DNA of 64,000 nucleotides, from assembly GCA_000151295.1 (NCBI GenBank), contig GG745341.1, positions 220,494 through 284,493 of the forward strand, read 5' to 3'. Origin of the DNA: Allomyces macrogynus ATCC 38327. Lineage: Eukaryota; Blastocladiomycota; Blastocladiomycetes; Blastocladiales; Blastocladiaceae. The position numbers and the translations under genes are program-made. Under the pieces are notes generated by a model, which was not told the origin of the DNA, searched no databases, and saw only the letters and a program-made list of their open reading frames with translations. Positions 32,448-42,928 of the stretch are shown one piece after another; positions within the stretch are counted from its first letter, which is position 1, and every line of letters starts with the position of its first letter.

Positions 32448-34563
32448 TCACGTGCTGCCTGCGCCCCACCCTGGCCACAAACCGGCCTGCACCAACGTCC
32501 TGCAACCACAACCACGGCCAGCGACTCCGATCCAATCCAAGGCAGATGGTATAATCAACCAAACAATGCGCAGAAAACAGAATCCCCAAACCAACCATTC
32601 GCCCCCCCTCTCTCCCACCCCCCCCCCCCCTTGGCGGGGGATTTTTCCGGGTCCCCTCCCCCCCCAGGGAACTTTTTCCCCAAAAAAGGGCCGGGGCCCG
32701 GGGCGGGGGAAACCCCTTGGGAAAAACCAACCGTCGGGCCTCTGGCAACTGCCCCTTTCTTTGACTGCACTGTCGTGCGCGAGCGCGCGTACTGCCCGCC
32801 GCGCCGGGACGAAGGGGGCCCCGGATCCTACCCCAGACACGTCGCGCGTCGTCTCACTCGAGCGGTTCCGCGTCCGGTTCCAGACGGCCGCCCACCCGGA
32901 CAGCGTGCGCGATCGGCGCGCGGCTTCCGGTACTGTCCCCGCGCGCGCGTGCCCGGCGCCCGTGGTTCCGTGCCGGTGCAGTGCAAAGTGCCGCGTATGG
33001 TCGGTGGACGGGATCGTGGCGGTCACGGCGCGACGCAGCCGGTGGTGCGCGCGGGGTGGGGTCACGGTCGGCGCCGCTGCGGGTGTGGTGGAAGTGCCGA
33101 GTCCCGACAGCGTGCGGTGGCGCCACCGGCGCAGTCGCGCGCGCGCCGACGGGGTGCGGTGCAGGTCCTGCGTGAGCGACGACAGCGGCCAGGACGCGCG
33201 GCAGATGGGGCACGCGATGACGCGGTCGGTGAGCGCGCGCTCGAGCCACGGTTGCACGCACTTGGCGTGGAAGTCGTGGTGGCAGCTGGTGGTGGTGGGC
33301 GATGGGGAGGATGATGAGCCGGTTGAGACATGGGCGGAGTGGATGGATAGAATAGACAACGTACGGCAACTCGCGAATCGCGTCGTTGAGCGCATAGTCC
33401 TCCAGGCAAATCGAGCACGTCAGCGACGTCGTGCTCACAAACCCTTCCTGCTCGCCCGCGTCGGTCGCGGCCCGCGACGCGTCCTGGTCGAGCGGGACCG
33501 CGACGATGCTCGCGTCGCGCTGAGGCGAGACCGGCCGGGAGCCGCTGCAAATCGACGACGACGAGCAAGTGGGCGACTTGGACGACCCGGTCAACGAGAT
33601 CCGCGATGAGGAACCGGCGCACGACGACGTCGCGTCCGACGCTGCGCCATACTCGACGAGCACCGCGTGGTGCGGGATCTCTGGGTCGGTCGAGTCGACG
33701 GGCGACGTGCACATAGGTGCGAACGCCACGGCGCGCGGCACCGGCGGCAGCGGCGGGGACATGGCCAGCGCGCCCGCGAGTGCGAGCGGGGTCTGGTCGT
33801 CGTCGGCAGCGGGCGCCGTGGCTGGTGTGCTGCCGTCCCCATCGAGCGGGACTGCGACAAATGCACCCGTCTCGTCGTCGCGCGCAGCGCCATGGACGAC
33901 CGGCTCGAGATCGTCGTCGATCCGACGCGTCGGGATCACGGGCGACAGTTCCACGGCCACGGGCACGAACGCGTCAGTCGCGGTCAGCGATGCGCAAGGC
34001 GAATTCGCGCGCGTCGCCGTGCCCGCGGCGGTCGAGGTCGGCGCCGTGTCGCCACCGCATCCGCTGCGTGCGGTTGTGCGCGGGCGCACGGCGAGCGGGT
34101 CGAACCGGAAAACGGGGAACTTGTCGGAGTGCGAGAGCGCGCGGCATAGCTGGCGGCGCGACTTGTGCCGCTGGTACCAGCGGCGGATCCACGGGAGCGG
34201 GAAGGCCAGCAGCCAGTAGAGGACGTAGACGAGCACGACGAACGCGACCAGCGCGCCGAGCACGTAGATGACGACGGACCCGACGGCGACGGCCGACGTG
34301 TCCGAGGAAGTGGACGCGTTGTTGTCGTTCTGCGCGACGCCCGTTTTCGCGACTTGCACCGACCCGTGCGGCTCGATGAAGCTGCCGGGGCCGTCGGTGA
34401 TGCGCAGCGCACCGTTGTCGTCGGCGCGCGGCGCACGTGGGGCCAAGAAATGCGCCGCGCGCGCGGACGAGGCCGTGCCGGCGGTCGCGGTGCGAGCAGT
34501 GGTGGTGGTGGTGGTGAGCGGTGGCATGGCGGTGTACGCGGCGGATCGTGGCGGTGCAGGCAT
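32448..34563 (-). CDS. Transmembrane RING-H2 finger E3 ubiquitin ligase
   Basis: Minus strand, exons 34563-33365 and 33285 down to an unsure end. Residues about 94-120 form one membrane helix (VVIYVLGALVAFVVLVYVLY), followed by a basic stop-transfer (RRWYQRHKSRR). The C-terminal RING-H2 is split by the intron: CSICLEDYALNDAIRELP joins CHHDFHAKC, then CPICRASW. All eight zinc ligands are present (C383, C386, C401, H403, H406, C409, C425, C428). This layout, with an N-terminal helix, a long Ser/Thr/Pro/Asp cytosolic spacer and a RING-H2, is that of membrane E3 ligases of the endomembrane system. The spacer is low complexity. After the RING the frame stays open into a patch of implausible homopolymers (32.60-32.74 kb). 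The true C-terminus and stop are therefore unknown, and 32448 is only where the frame closes. Confidence 0.8.
32600..32745. other. Probable low-quality consensus patch
   Basis: Dense, mixed runs of C, G, A and T (including C-runs of 8-14, then TTTTT, CCCC, AAAAAA and GGGGCCCGGGG) unlike any flanking DNA. The pattern is typical of poor-quality read ends and not of a biological repeat. A very similar patch occurs at about 60450-60700. Confidence 0.6.
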
Positions 34564-35133
34564 GGTGGTTTCTGTCGCGTGATGGAAGTGGAGACGGGTG
34601 GAGGAAGTGGTGTCGCGGTGCGGCTGGTGGGGACGGCGAGTTGAAGAAGGGGCCGGCCGACCGACGCGCTGTGCGGTCAGCGTGTGCGTGAGAGAGCACG
34701 CCAACGGCTGACAGACAGTGGGAGAGCACGCCAACCAGACTGGCTGACTTTGACACGCGCGCGTCTGTCCGGCCACGCGCGTCCCGGCCGGTGACAGCGC
34801 GTGGGCCGGGCCCTCCCCGTCGCCCACGAGGGCGCAAGGCCGGAAGGCAGCTCGAGGCAAGCGCAAGACAAGCGCGACTCGTCCGCACCGAGTGATAAAA
34901 CGGCTGATCCGGCGCGCGATCCACCAAGCATGCTGCCCTGGCCGGCCGGGGCGGGCGCCCACGCGGACCCGCGATCGCTGCATCGGCGGGCCGAACAGTC
35001 ACCCAAGTCACCTCATCGCTGAAACGTTGAATAAGCAGCTTCCCATCCACTTTGCTGTGCTTCGTGTCGCTTCCAAATCCTGCTGTTATCGTCGCCGCCG
35101 CACGACTCACTGCCACGCCAACAGTCACTCCAG
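34564..35133. other. Spacer between the RING gene and the gap
   Basis: About 570 bases holding the promoter of the RING gene and probably the 3' end of the channel gene, whose stop is hidden by or next to the gap. A direct repeat of GAGAGCACGCCAAC occurs near 34692 and 34722. No exon can be assigned. Confidence 0.35.
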
Positions 35134-35357
35134 NNNNNNNNNNNNNNNNNNNNNNNNNNNNNNNNNNNNNNNNNNNNNNNNNNNNNNNNNNNNNNNNNNN
35201 NNNNNNNNNNNNNNNNNNNNNNNNNNNNNNNNNNNNNNNNNNNNNNNNNNNNNNNNNNNNNNNNNNNNNNNNNNNNNNNNNNNNNNNNNNNNNNNNNNNN
35301 NNNNNNNNNNNNNNNNNNNNNNNNNNNNNNNNNNNNNNNNNNNNNNNNNNNNNNNNN
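35134..35357. other. Assembly gap (224 N)
   Basis: Unknown bases that hide the C-terminal end of the channel gene on the minus strand. Confidence 0.99.
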
Positions 35358-37991
35358 CGGCACCGCGCGTCGATCGGCGACGATGCGCCCGGCGCGCTAA
35401 ACGCGGCCAACGACGCGTGCGCGACCGGGTGCGTCCCTCCGCTTCCGCCACCACCACTGCCACGGCGCATTTCGTCCTCGTCCGACGTGGCCGAGGACCC
35501 AGAAAACGCGCGGTTCATACCTCCAGGCGTCGACGGACTCCCGACAACCCGCGCCGCACTGCCACTCGGTTTCCGCGGCATCCCCTGTGTTCCCGGCGCG
35601 TTCGGCATCTCCGCCATATCATTCGACTGCCGCGTGCCTGCAGACGACGCAATCGAGACGCGCGAACCCGCAAGCGACTTGCGCCGCTTATCCTGCTTGA
35701 TCTGCTCGATGCGCCGGTGGTCGGCCTCGTCCATGACAAAGTACCCGATCGACGGCCGTCGCCCCGCGCCCGATCGTGGGGCCATGACGGGCGGTGGCGC
35801 GCCGCTCGACGCCGAGACCATCGACGCGGCCGACATCCCGACGTGCCAATTCCCCGGCTGCGGCGTGACTGCGCCCGATGCGGGAGTCGCGCCACGAATG
35901 CTCATGGCGGACCCGCGCACGACGCGCGCGGTCCCCTGCGCGCCAACGACGACGGTCCCGATACTGGTTGCGGGCGGTGGGGGCGGCGGGTCGTCGACCC
36001 CGCCATGGTCCATGTGCGGGTGCGATGCACGACGGCCGGCGGCACCGCCCGTGGCACCGGGTGCAGCACCAGGCGCGCCGTGCCCGGTCTGCGAGACGCG
36101 CCGCTGCAGAACTTGCTGGTGTGCGACGCGCGTGGCCTCGAGCACCTTGGCGCCGTCCTCGGGGTAGTTGGCGACGGCCTTGTCGTAGTCGTCCTTGGAG
36201 AGCACGTAGACGTCGCAGTTGCACACGGCGAGCGCCGAGGCTTCGCAGACGTGTCCGAGGATGAGCATGAATTCGCCTACCGTCGGAAAAGCGCGCAGGT
36301 GAGTTGCTTGTGCGCTCGATCGTGTCCAGAGAAGGTATCATCAGCCCACATTGCACGTACCAAAGTAGCTGCCCTCGACCATCGACCCGACGCTCTCCGT
36401 CTCGTCATCATTGAGCACGTCGACACGCCCTTGCACGACAAAGAACATTTCCTTGCCAATCTCGCCGCGGTGCACAATGTAGGTCTCGGCCGTGAAGAAA
36501 TTGATGCGCATCGCAATCGACAGCATGCGCCGGAACCCGAGCGACGTGTCCTTGAAGATCGAGACCTAGAAAACGCTCCAAATGCCCGTCAGTTGTCCGC
36601 AACATGCCCAAGGTCAACGCGCAACCGATTCGCACCTTTTCAATAATGTCCTCGTTCAAACTCAACGCGACCTCGGCGCGGAAATTACTCGGCAGGTCGT
36701 TGAACACGTTGATCACGTCGATACCCTTGTTGCGCTCCCACGTGTACTCGTACCTGTGGGCCAAGACACATCAGCGCGCGTAGCGCACACCAAAAACCGC
36801 AAACAACGCACCACCCGGTCACGCGCTTCTGCATGGTCTTGTCCATGTTCTGGTCGAGCATGTACTGCTTGATCGCCTCGACTTTTTGCCGGTAGGATAC
36901 ACGGCGCGAATCCAAGTTGGAGAGCGACGACGCAATCGTGCCCGACACGTAGCCGTAGAGAAACACGCCCGTGATCATGCAGATAATCGACCAGATGCGC
37001 TCGCCGTCGTTGGTCGCGTGCACGTCGCCGTAGCCTACCCAGAAGCAGTGAACTGCGTCAGCGCGGTACGTGGCGAGGCGATGAAAACAGGGGAGAACAC
37101 AGTACCCGTCGTCGTCATGGTCATGACCGTCCAGTAGAGCGCATAGACGTACATCGACAACCGGTCGGCGAATTTCGGGTTCTGTGCCGGGTCGGTCGCC
37201 CACGACGGCGTAATGCACTGGTCCGGGCACGCGAGCACGTACCAGATACACGTGCACCAGTGCGTGATGAGCGTGATATAGATGGTAAACTTGTACATTT
37301 GGAAGACGGCCTGCGCGTTGAGCCGCTTCTCCTCCTTGTGGAACCACCAGACGAGTTTGAACGTGCGAAACAGCTTGTGCAGGCGCACAATCGACAGGTA
37401 GTAGAGCACTTGGTTGAGCGGCAAGTGCAGCCACGAGAGCGCAATCAAGTCGAACGGCAGGTTCGTAAACAGGTCAAACGAGAACTCCCACGACCGCATG
37501 TAGTGCAGCGCCATTTCCTTTGGGAAAATCACGTAGAAGCCGCGGTCGAGGTAGGACACATGGAACTTGAGGAAAATATCGATCAGGTAGAGCACGTCGA
37601 TCACATACTGGCCCACAATCGACGTCGAGTCGAGGTACCGGAACGCCGCCATGAACGGGATCGACGTGCCGTTCGATACGGCCACGAGCACCATAAACCG
37701 GTCCCACCATGTTAGGAATGGCTCGCCCGGGATCAGGTAGAACCGCCACAGATTCTGCCACAATTCGCGCGGTGGTGGGATCGTAATCTGGTACCACTTG
37801 CGTTTCGGCATGCCACCGTCCTTGTGCATTAGCGTCCCTGCGGCACCACCGCCGCCGGGCCCACCGAGACCGCCGCCGGGACTGCCATCGGTCGGGCTGT
37901 CGGGTCCCGCGCCGGCGCCGCCGCCACCCATCTTCTGCAGCTTGGACGTGCGGATGACAGGCGTTGGCGGTTCGTCGTCGTCGTAGTTCAT
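35358..37991 (-). CDS. Cyclic-nucleotide-gated/HCN-like potassium channel subunit (3' end in gap)
   Basis: Minus strand, exons 37991-37106, 37034-36812, 36753-36636, 36565-36361 and 36276 to the gap, all in phase. The N-terminus is Gly/Pro-rich. Six helices follow: S1 MVLVAVSNGTSIPFMAAF, S2-S3 VIDVLYLIDIFLKFHVSY, S4 IVRLHKLFRTFKLVWWFHK, S5 FTIYITLITHWCTCIWYVLA, then a pore helix and filter TMTTTGYGDV (exon 1-2 joint) and S6. The GYG filter predicts potassium selectivity. A C-linker (TWERNKGIDVINVFNDLPSN) leads to a cyclic-nucleotide-binding fold (VHRGEIGKEMFFVVQGRVDV, then FGEFMLILGHVCEASALAV). The phosphate-binding cassette keeps FGE but lacks the usual Arg-Thr/Ser-Ala. A Ser/Gly/Pro tail runs into the gap. 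It sits in a membrane, perhaps flagellar. A potassium-selective CNG channel acts in Blastocladiella zoospore phototaxis, and a link to that is inference. Confidence 0.9.
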
Positions 37992-38802
37992 GATGCTGGC
38001 GCAGAATGGTGCGGTAGGGCGAAAAATCGAGTGTTGCGGGCGTCGAGTTTCCGCCGGTACCGGGCCGGAAGTGTCGTGGTGCGCAGCGTACAAGAATCTG
38101 CACGGGGAGGGGTAGTCCGAGTGGGCACCGGAAACGGTCAGCTGGATGCCAACGGGGTCCTGGCGGCGCTCCAATTCGACACGGAGACCCACCAACGGCC
38201 GGCGTAAGTCTCTCGAGAAGGGTCAAAATCGATGGCAGCGGTCGAGAACCGCGAGCGGTGTGCGTGCTGGGACAGATTTGGGCAATGGGCAAGGGACCAA
38301 GTCTTGCCTCCTGGCTGCGCCGATCAAAGATCGCCCGGCGCGTTCGGGTAAATGGGCGATCAAGGCGGTTCGAGGGGGTGGGTTCGAGTGCAGCTCAGCG
38401 TTGCGAGATGCAGGTGATGGTGTCGTGCGTGCAGGTTGGCGAGTCGACAGGCGGGCCCGGGCACTAGTCGTCGTTCCCGGCAGACGACGACGACGGCAGG
38501 CGGATCACAGTGTCAGCATGCACTTGCGGCAAGTTCGTGAGCCCCTCGTCGCGTGTCAAAGGCGAGGGGAAGTCGTCGAAATGGTGGTTTAGCGAGCAGC
38601 AGGTCGCCAAGAGGGAGCTGTCTTGATCACGGTCACGTGTGGTGCTCCAACGAACCTCACTACCGCACATGGGCGCCTTGCTCCTCGGTGCTCTTGGTCT
38701 CCAGCACGAGCGATCTGAGCCGTATCCTCGACGACGGCCGGATTCCAACAGTGGCACCCGCCCCCTTGCACCCTCCACCCGCCCACCGCTGCAGCACGCA
38801 CC
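37992..38802. promoter_or_regulatory. Divergent promoter region between the channel and PLP2 genes
   Basis: About 810 bases between two genes that point away from each other. It contains no recognisable exon. The channel frame stays open upstream of the ATG at 37991, but the residues there are not conserved-looking. No TATA box. The last 60 bases before 38803 are CCACC-rich, like a fungal leader. Confidence 0.4.
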
Positions 38803-39662
38803 ATGTCCGGCCAAGAAGACACGGAATGGAACGACGTCTTGCGCGCCAAGGGCATCCTGCCGCCCAAGGAAATCACCGTCACCGAGGACGAGCTCAACGC
38901 GCTCGTCGACCAGTCCGTCGTCGACTACCATGAGAAGAAGCTCGCCAATGCAACGATCGACGAACTCGACGAGCTCGAAGACGACGAGGACGACCGCGTC
39001 CTCGAAATGTACCGGTATGCGCGTTGATCGTCATCGGCGCGCCCCGTCCACCAAGATCTGATGAGCGCGCCGGTTGTAGACGCAAGCGCGTGCAAGAAAT
39101 GCAAGAGGCCGCGTCCCGCCGCCGATTCGGCGAGGTCGTGCAAATCTCCAAGCCCGATTTTGTGCGCGAAGTAACCGAGGCGAGCAAGGACGTGTGGGTC
39201 GTCGTGCACTTGTTCAAAGATGGGTATGCGTGCTTTCTCTCCCTCCTCGCTTCTGTGCGCGCGCATCTCACGCAGCCTGCATCTGCATCATGTAGCATCC
39301 CCGCGTGTCGTCTCATCAACGCGATTCTCGCCACGCTCGCGCCAAAACACGCCGAGACCAAATTTTTGAAAATCGTCGGCGACCAGTGCATCCCTGGGTA
39401 CCCGGACCGCAACATGCCGACGCTCGTCGTCTACGGTCACGGCGAAATGAAGTTCCAGCTTGTCGGCATCCAGAGCTTCCCGGGCGGCCAAGGGTGCCGC
39501 GTGCAGGACCTCGAGCAGCTGCTCAAACTGCGCGGCGTGATCGAGGGCCAAACCGGCGGCACGGCCGGAAGCAAGTACGACGACGACGAGGACGAGCACG
39601 CCCCGCGGTATAACGTGCGGCGAGCAGGCAAGGACGAGGACAGTGACAGCGATTGGGATTGA
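38803..39662 (+). CDS. Phosducin-like protein, PLP2/PDCL3 family
   Basis: Exons 38803-39014, 39080-39223 and 39296-39662 give 240 residues, close to the family length. It begins MSGQEDTEWNDVLRAKGILP, matching the family's TEWNDILRxKGILPP opening. An acidic helix (DELDELEDDEDDRVLEMYR) leads to the thioredoxin-like domain with FKDGIPACRLINAILATLA and CIPGYPDRNMPTLVVYGHGE, as in PDCL3. The C-terminus is acidic (DSDSDWD). The protein is a cytosolic co-factor of the CCT chaperonin, helping actin and tubulin folding. It lacks a redox CxxC. A CCT subunit gene (CCT3) lies in the same window but 24 kb away. The start at 38803 is confirmed by the conserved opening. Confidence 0.93.
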
Positions 39663-39966
39663 TGTCGTGTATGCATTCACACCGCCTCGGTTTTTGGACT
39701 CGCAATTGGAATCCATCGTTCGAATTTGACGTGTCGGATCGCCATCCCCGACCGCCAGAGGCTCCACAGGCCTATCATCGATTCCATATTTACATTTTCA
39801 GGTCGCGCGCGCGCACGTTGCGGTAAGCAAAGTGTGGTGAGTGTGTGTTATGGTCATCACCCGCCCTGCCTGTCGGTTCCCGGGTCGACCGCAGGAGAGG
39901 ATAATCCTGACACTGATCAATTCGCTGCTTGAGTCATGGCGTGGACTTGCAATCGAAATTCATTGT
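39663..39966. other. Convergent intergenic spacer
   Basis: Both neighbours end here, so it holds two 3' ends. Lower in GC than coding DNA. No gene. Confidence 0.4.
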
Positions 39967-40932
39967 TCATTCTGAAGTGTCGGATGGGGGCACCTCGACA
40001 TCCACCAGCGCTGCGGGCCCCGCATCAACCCGGCAAGCTGCCAAATCGAGCGCACAGGCGCCGACACGCGCGGCCTGCTCCTTGGAGTGTGTGATCCAAA
40101 TACACGATCGCGTGCGCAGCGTGTCCTCGACGCGCTGTGTCGACGTCGCGTCCAATGCCGATGTTGGTTCTGGAGGTGGTCACGGGCGTGAGCAAACGCG
40201 CTTGAACGGTAAAGAGAAACGTTGGACGTGCGTACCGTCGAGTAGCAACACAGCCGGGTTCAGCGCGACCCCAATCGCGAGCATGATGCGTTGAGCTTCG
40301 CCGCCCGAGAGCTGTGCGAGGGGGCGGTGCCAGAGGTGGTGGCCAATGTCCCATGCATCGGCGACTTCAATCTATGCGCGAGGAACACGTTGCGATGAGC
40401 GAAATGGTCAGACTTCGGCCGGCGTTTGGTATCCTCAGGGCCAACAACACGAACCGGGTCGCCGTGCTCTGCGGATCGCGCGCGCTGGCTCGCAAACTCT
40501 TGCGTGACCTGTTTCCAAAACTCGAGGCCCGTCATGCGCAGCAGTGGCGGGCGTTGCGGCACGTAGAGGACGTGACTACAGGACCATCATCGTGAGCATG
40601 ATGAGCGAGTAGAAGGCGCCCCTCGAATCGCACAACGTACGCGCGCCAATTGGCCATGCCCCATTCGACCATGGTCTTGCCGTCGAGTGCAATCATGCCG
40701 GCATCAAATGGTTCGAGCCCAGCGAGGCACTTGACAAGTGTTGTTTTCCTGATACAATCATGCCGATGTGTCAGGAGAAGTCCATCAAGCGCATGCGCAG
40801 TCAGGAGAGCCCATACCCGCTCCCGCTTGGCCCCATGACGGTCAAGACCGAGGGCCCGTCATCATCGTCGAGTTCAAACGTGACGCCGCGAAACAGCGGG
40901 CGGCGTGTCGCGCCGGTGACTTTGAGGTGCAT
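39967..40932 (-). CDS. Stand-alone ABC ATPase (YbbL/FetA/STAR1-like nucleotide-binding subunit)
   Basis: Minus strand, five small exons in phase (40932-40817, 40748-40641, 40575-40455, 40371-40236, 40169-39967), 227 residues: one nucleotide-binding domain and nothing else. Walker A is GPSGSGKTT (residues 34-42, across the first intron). A Q-loop stretch reads YVPQRPPLL, the signature is LSGGE (137-141), Walker B is VLLLDE (157-162) followed by PTSALD, and the H-loop is WITHS (H189). The combination of YVPQRPPLL after the Q-loop and the compact length resembles bacterial YbbL/FetA and plant STAR1 ATPases, which pair with a separate YbbM/ALS3 membrane subunit. That partner is not in this window. 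All catalytic motifs are intact, so it should hydrolyse ATP. The transported substrate is unknown. The third donor (40455) is the least certain border. Confidence 0.78.
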
Positions 40933-41406
40933 GATCGGGTGGAGAAGATCGGCGCGGCGAGTCTCTAGTTGATTCCTTTGGGGGAGGACTGCAGCGAGTC
41001 GGGTGCTGGCGGGGTCGAGTCGCTGTGCTGTCGTCCATCGTTATCGATGTTGGTTCGGAGGAGCAAATTCCAAGGCCCAGTCCCCAGCAACAGTAGGTTG
41101 CGGTGGGCAGGTTATGGCAGGCCGTGCCACACTCATCGCTCGCAAAAGCACATGCTGCGTGACTTGGACTTGGTCCTCCACCGCACTACTTTCGTCGTGT
41201 CGTCAATCGCACTGACCAAGCGCACGATCACCTCGCCCGCGCTAACGCGGCGACCACCGCCATCTCGGGCCGAAGCGACTACCCGCAGCAAGCCCGTGCC
41301 GCCGCGCACGACCCGCGCGCGGAACTTCCCGCCGCTTCGACAACCAACCGCCGCTTCGACAACCAACCGCAACTCCGAAACACCACCCAATCTAAACACC
41401 GCAGCC
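40933..41406. promoter_or_regulatory. Divergent promoter region between the ABC ATPase and CDC73 genes
   Basis: A 474-base spacer shared by two divergent genes. The direct repeat CTTCGACAACCAACCGC occurs twice in tandem near 41335-41370, just before the CDC73 leader. No TATA box seen. Confidence 0.45.
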
Positions 41407-42670
41407 ATGGCCGACCCGATCCTCGCCTCGTTGCGCGCCGTGACCTCTTCGGGCTCGCCATCCCTCGCGTATCTCCGCGCCGATGGTACCCCCACGACCG
41501 ACCTGGCCGAGGCGACTGATGTCTCCCTACCCCACGGCGACCAAGTCCCGCTCGATACCGCGACCGCCTTTTTCGCGGCGGGCAAGGGCTACCTGCCCGT
41601 GCGCGCCATCGTCTTCCTGTGGGCATTGCGCGACGCCCCGTTTGGCGACTACTTGACGTCGGCGTTCCAGCACCAAGTCGCAGCCGTCGGGTTCCAGGAA
41701 CGCAACGAATTGGTCGAGTGGTTGCGCGGCGCCAAGGACAGGCTGGATGTCGGGCACGCGCCGATCGCGCAGGAGGTCGGGGGTGTCGGAGCGGATGGAG
41801 ATACGGTCATGGCCGAGGCGAATGCGACGCAGGCGCCGCCGAGTGCTGCGGCGAGTTTGGCCTACGTACGTGCTCGACGCGCGGATGGCTTCGCCCTTTT
41901 TTTTTGTTCGCTGACGCTGGTGCTGACGTTGATGCCGCCGCTGCTGCCGCGACGTGTAGCGCGAGCGCCGCAACGAGTACACGTTGCGGTCGCGCGGTAC
42001 CTACCTGACCCCACCGGGCAACAAGCAGTTCAGTCACTTGACCAAGCTCTGTTACGACATTTTCATTCGCAACAAGCCGCCGCCGACCGCCGTGAGCGCC
42101 ATGCACGGCGACGCCCCCAGCAAGCGCGCCAAGGGCAAGTCGACGGGCCTGTCCGCGGCCACGGGCGGTGCGCCCGCCGATGCGATCATCTTGGTCCCGC
42201 CCGGGTTCAACACGCTGCTGAACATGTACAACGTCAAGCAATTCCTGGACCGCGCGACCTTTGAGCCCGCCGACGCCGTGCGCGCCAAGGGCGACGCCAA
42301 GCCGGCGTATATTGAAATGACGCGCAAGGGTCTGCTGGGCGGTAAGAAATCGCTCAAGGTATTGATTTGCGACTCGGTCGATCGGCTCGAGCCGGGCGAT
42401 TGGGACCGGGTCGTGGCCGTGTTTGCCGGTGGGATGGCGTGGCAGTTTCACGGGTACAAGTGGGCGACGCCCGTGGAGCTGTTTACGCGAGTCCGTGGGT
42501 ACCACTTGAAGTACCACGACGAGGAAACGTCGCCATCCGTGAACGCCTGGAACGTGCGCGTGTTCTCGGTGCACCGGTCCAAGCGGCACTTGGACCAGCC
42601 GCTCGTGCTCGATATCTGGGCCGACCTCGAAAAGTGGATTGCGACCAATAAACCGCACCTGCTGCCGTGA
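41407..42670 (+). CDS. CDC73: CDC73/parafibromin, Paf1 complex subunit
   Basis: Exons 41407-41865 and 41960-42670, both in phase 0, give 389 residues. The C-terminal Ras-like domain is clear: DAIILVPPGFNTLLNMYNVK, then DWDRVVAVFAGGMAWQFHGY, KWATPVELFTRVRGYHLKYH and KRHLDQPLVLDIWADLE. These match the Cdc73 C-terminal domain (family: WDRVVAVF, GWKWxSPVExF, GFHLK). The N-terminal part (PLDTATAFFAAGKGYLPVRA) is the less conserved helical half. The protein is a nuclear subunit of the Paf1 complex, which travels with RNA polymerase II and promotes H2B ubiquitination and H3K4 methylation. The linker is shorter than in human parafibromin (531 residues), as is usual in fungi. Confidence 0.93.
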
Positions 42671-42928
42671 GTCTGCTTTTGTTGTCTCTTTCTCCTGTCC
42701 TCTTTTCAAACACGTCGTCCACACATTTTCTTTTTCAAACCAAAGTCAAACCCAACACGGTATCAAACTCGCGCACATCCCAAACTCTGGCTGGCCACGA
42801 AGGACCAGAAAATACCACGCCCGCCCGGTCCGCTCGCTCCATCGGGCTACCAAGGAAAACAAACTCCGACGTCTTCGTCGACATCGTCCTCAACACGATG
42901 GGCTCATCTATGGAAGAGGAGCCGTTCG

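Noticed and set aside
32452..33609. A 385-codon + strand frame opposite the RING gene
   Set aside because: It is the antisense shadow of the RING-H2 exons and runs through the low-quality patch.
37992..38195. N-terminal extension of the channel gene to an upstream in-frame ATG
   Set aside because: The added residues look like untranslated leader (Arg/Pro/His-rich), and MNYDDDEPPTP at 37991 is a natural start.
38340..38400. Two GGTTCGAG-like words resembling tRNA T-arms
   Set aside because: No matching acceptor stem, D-arm or anticodon arm could be folded around them.
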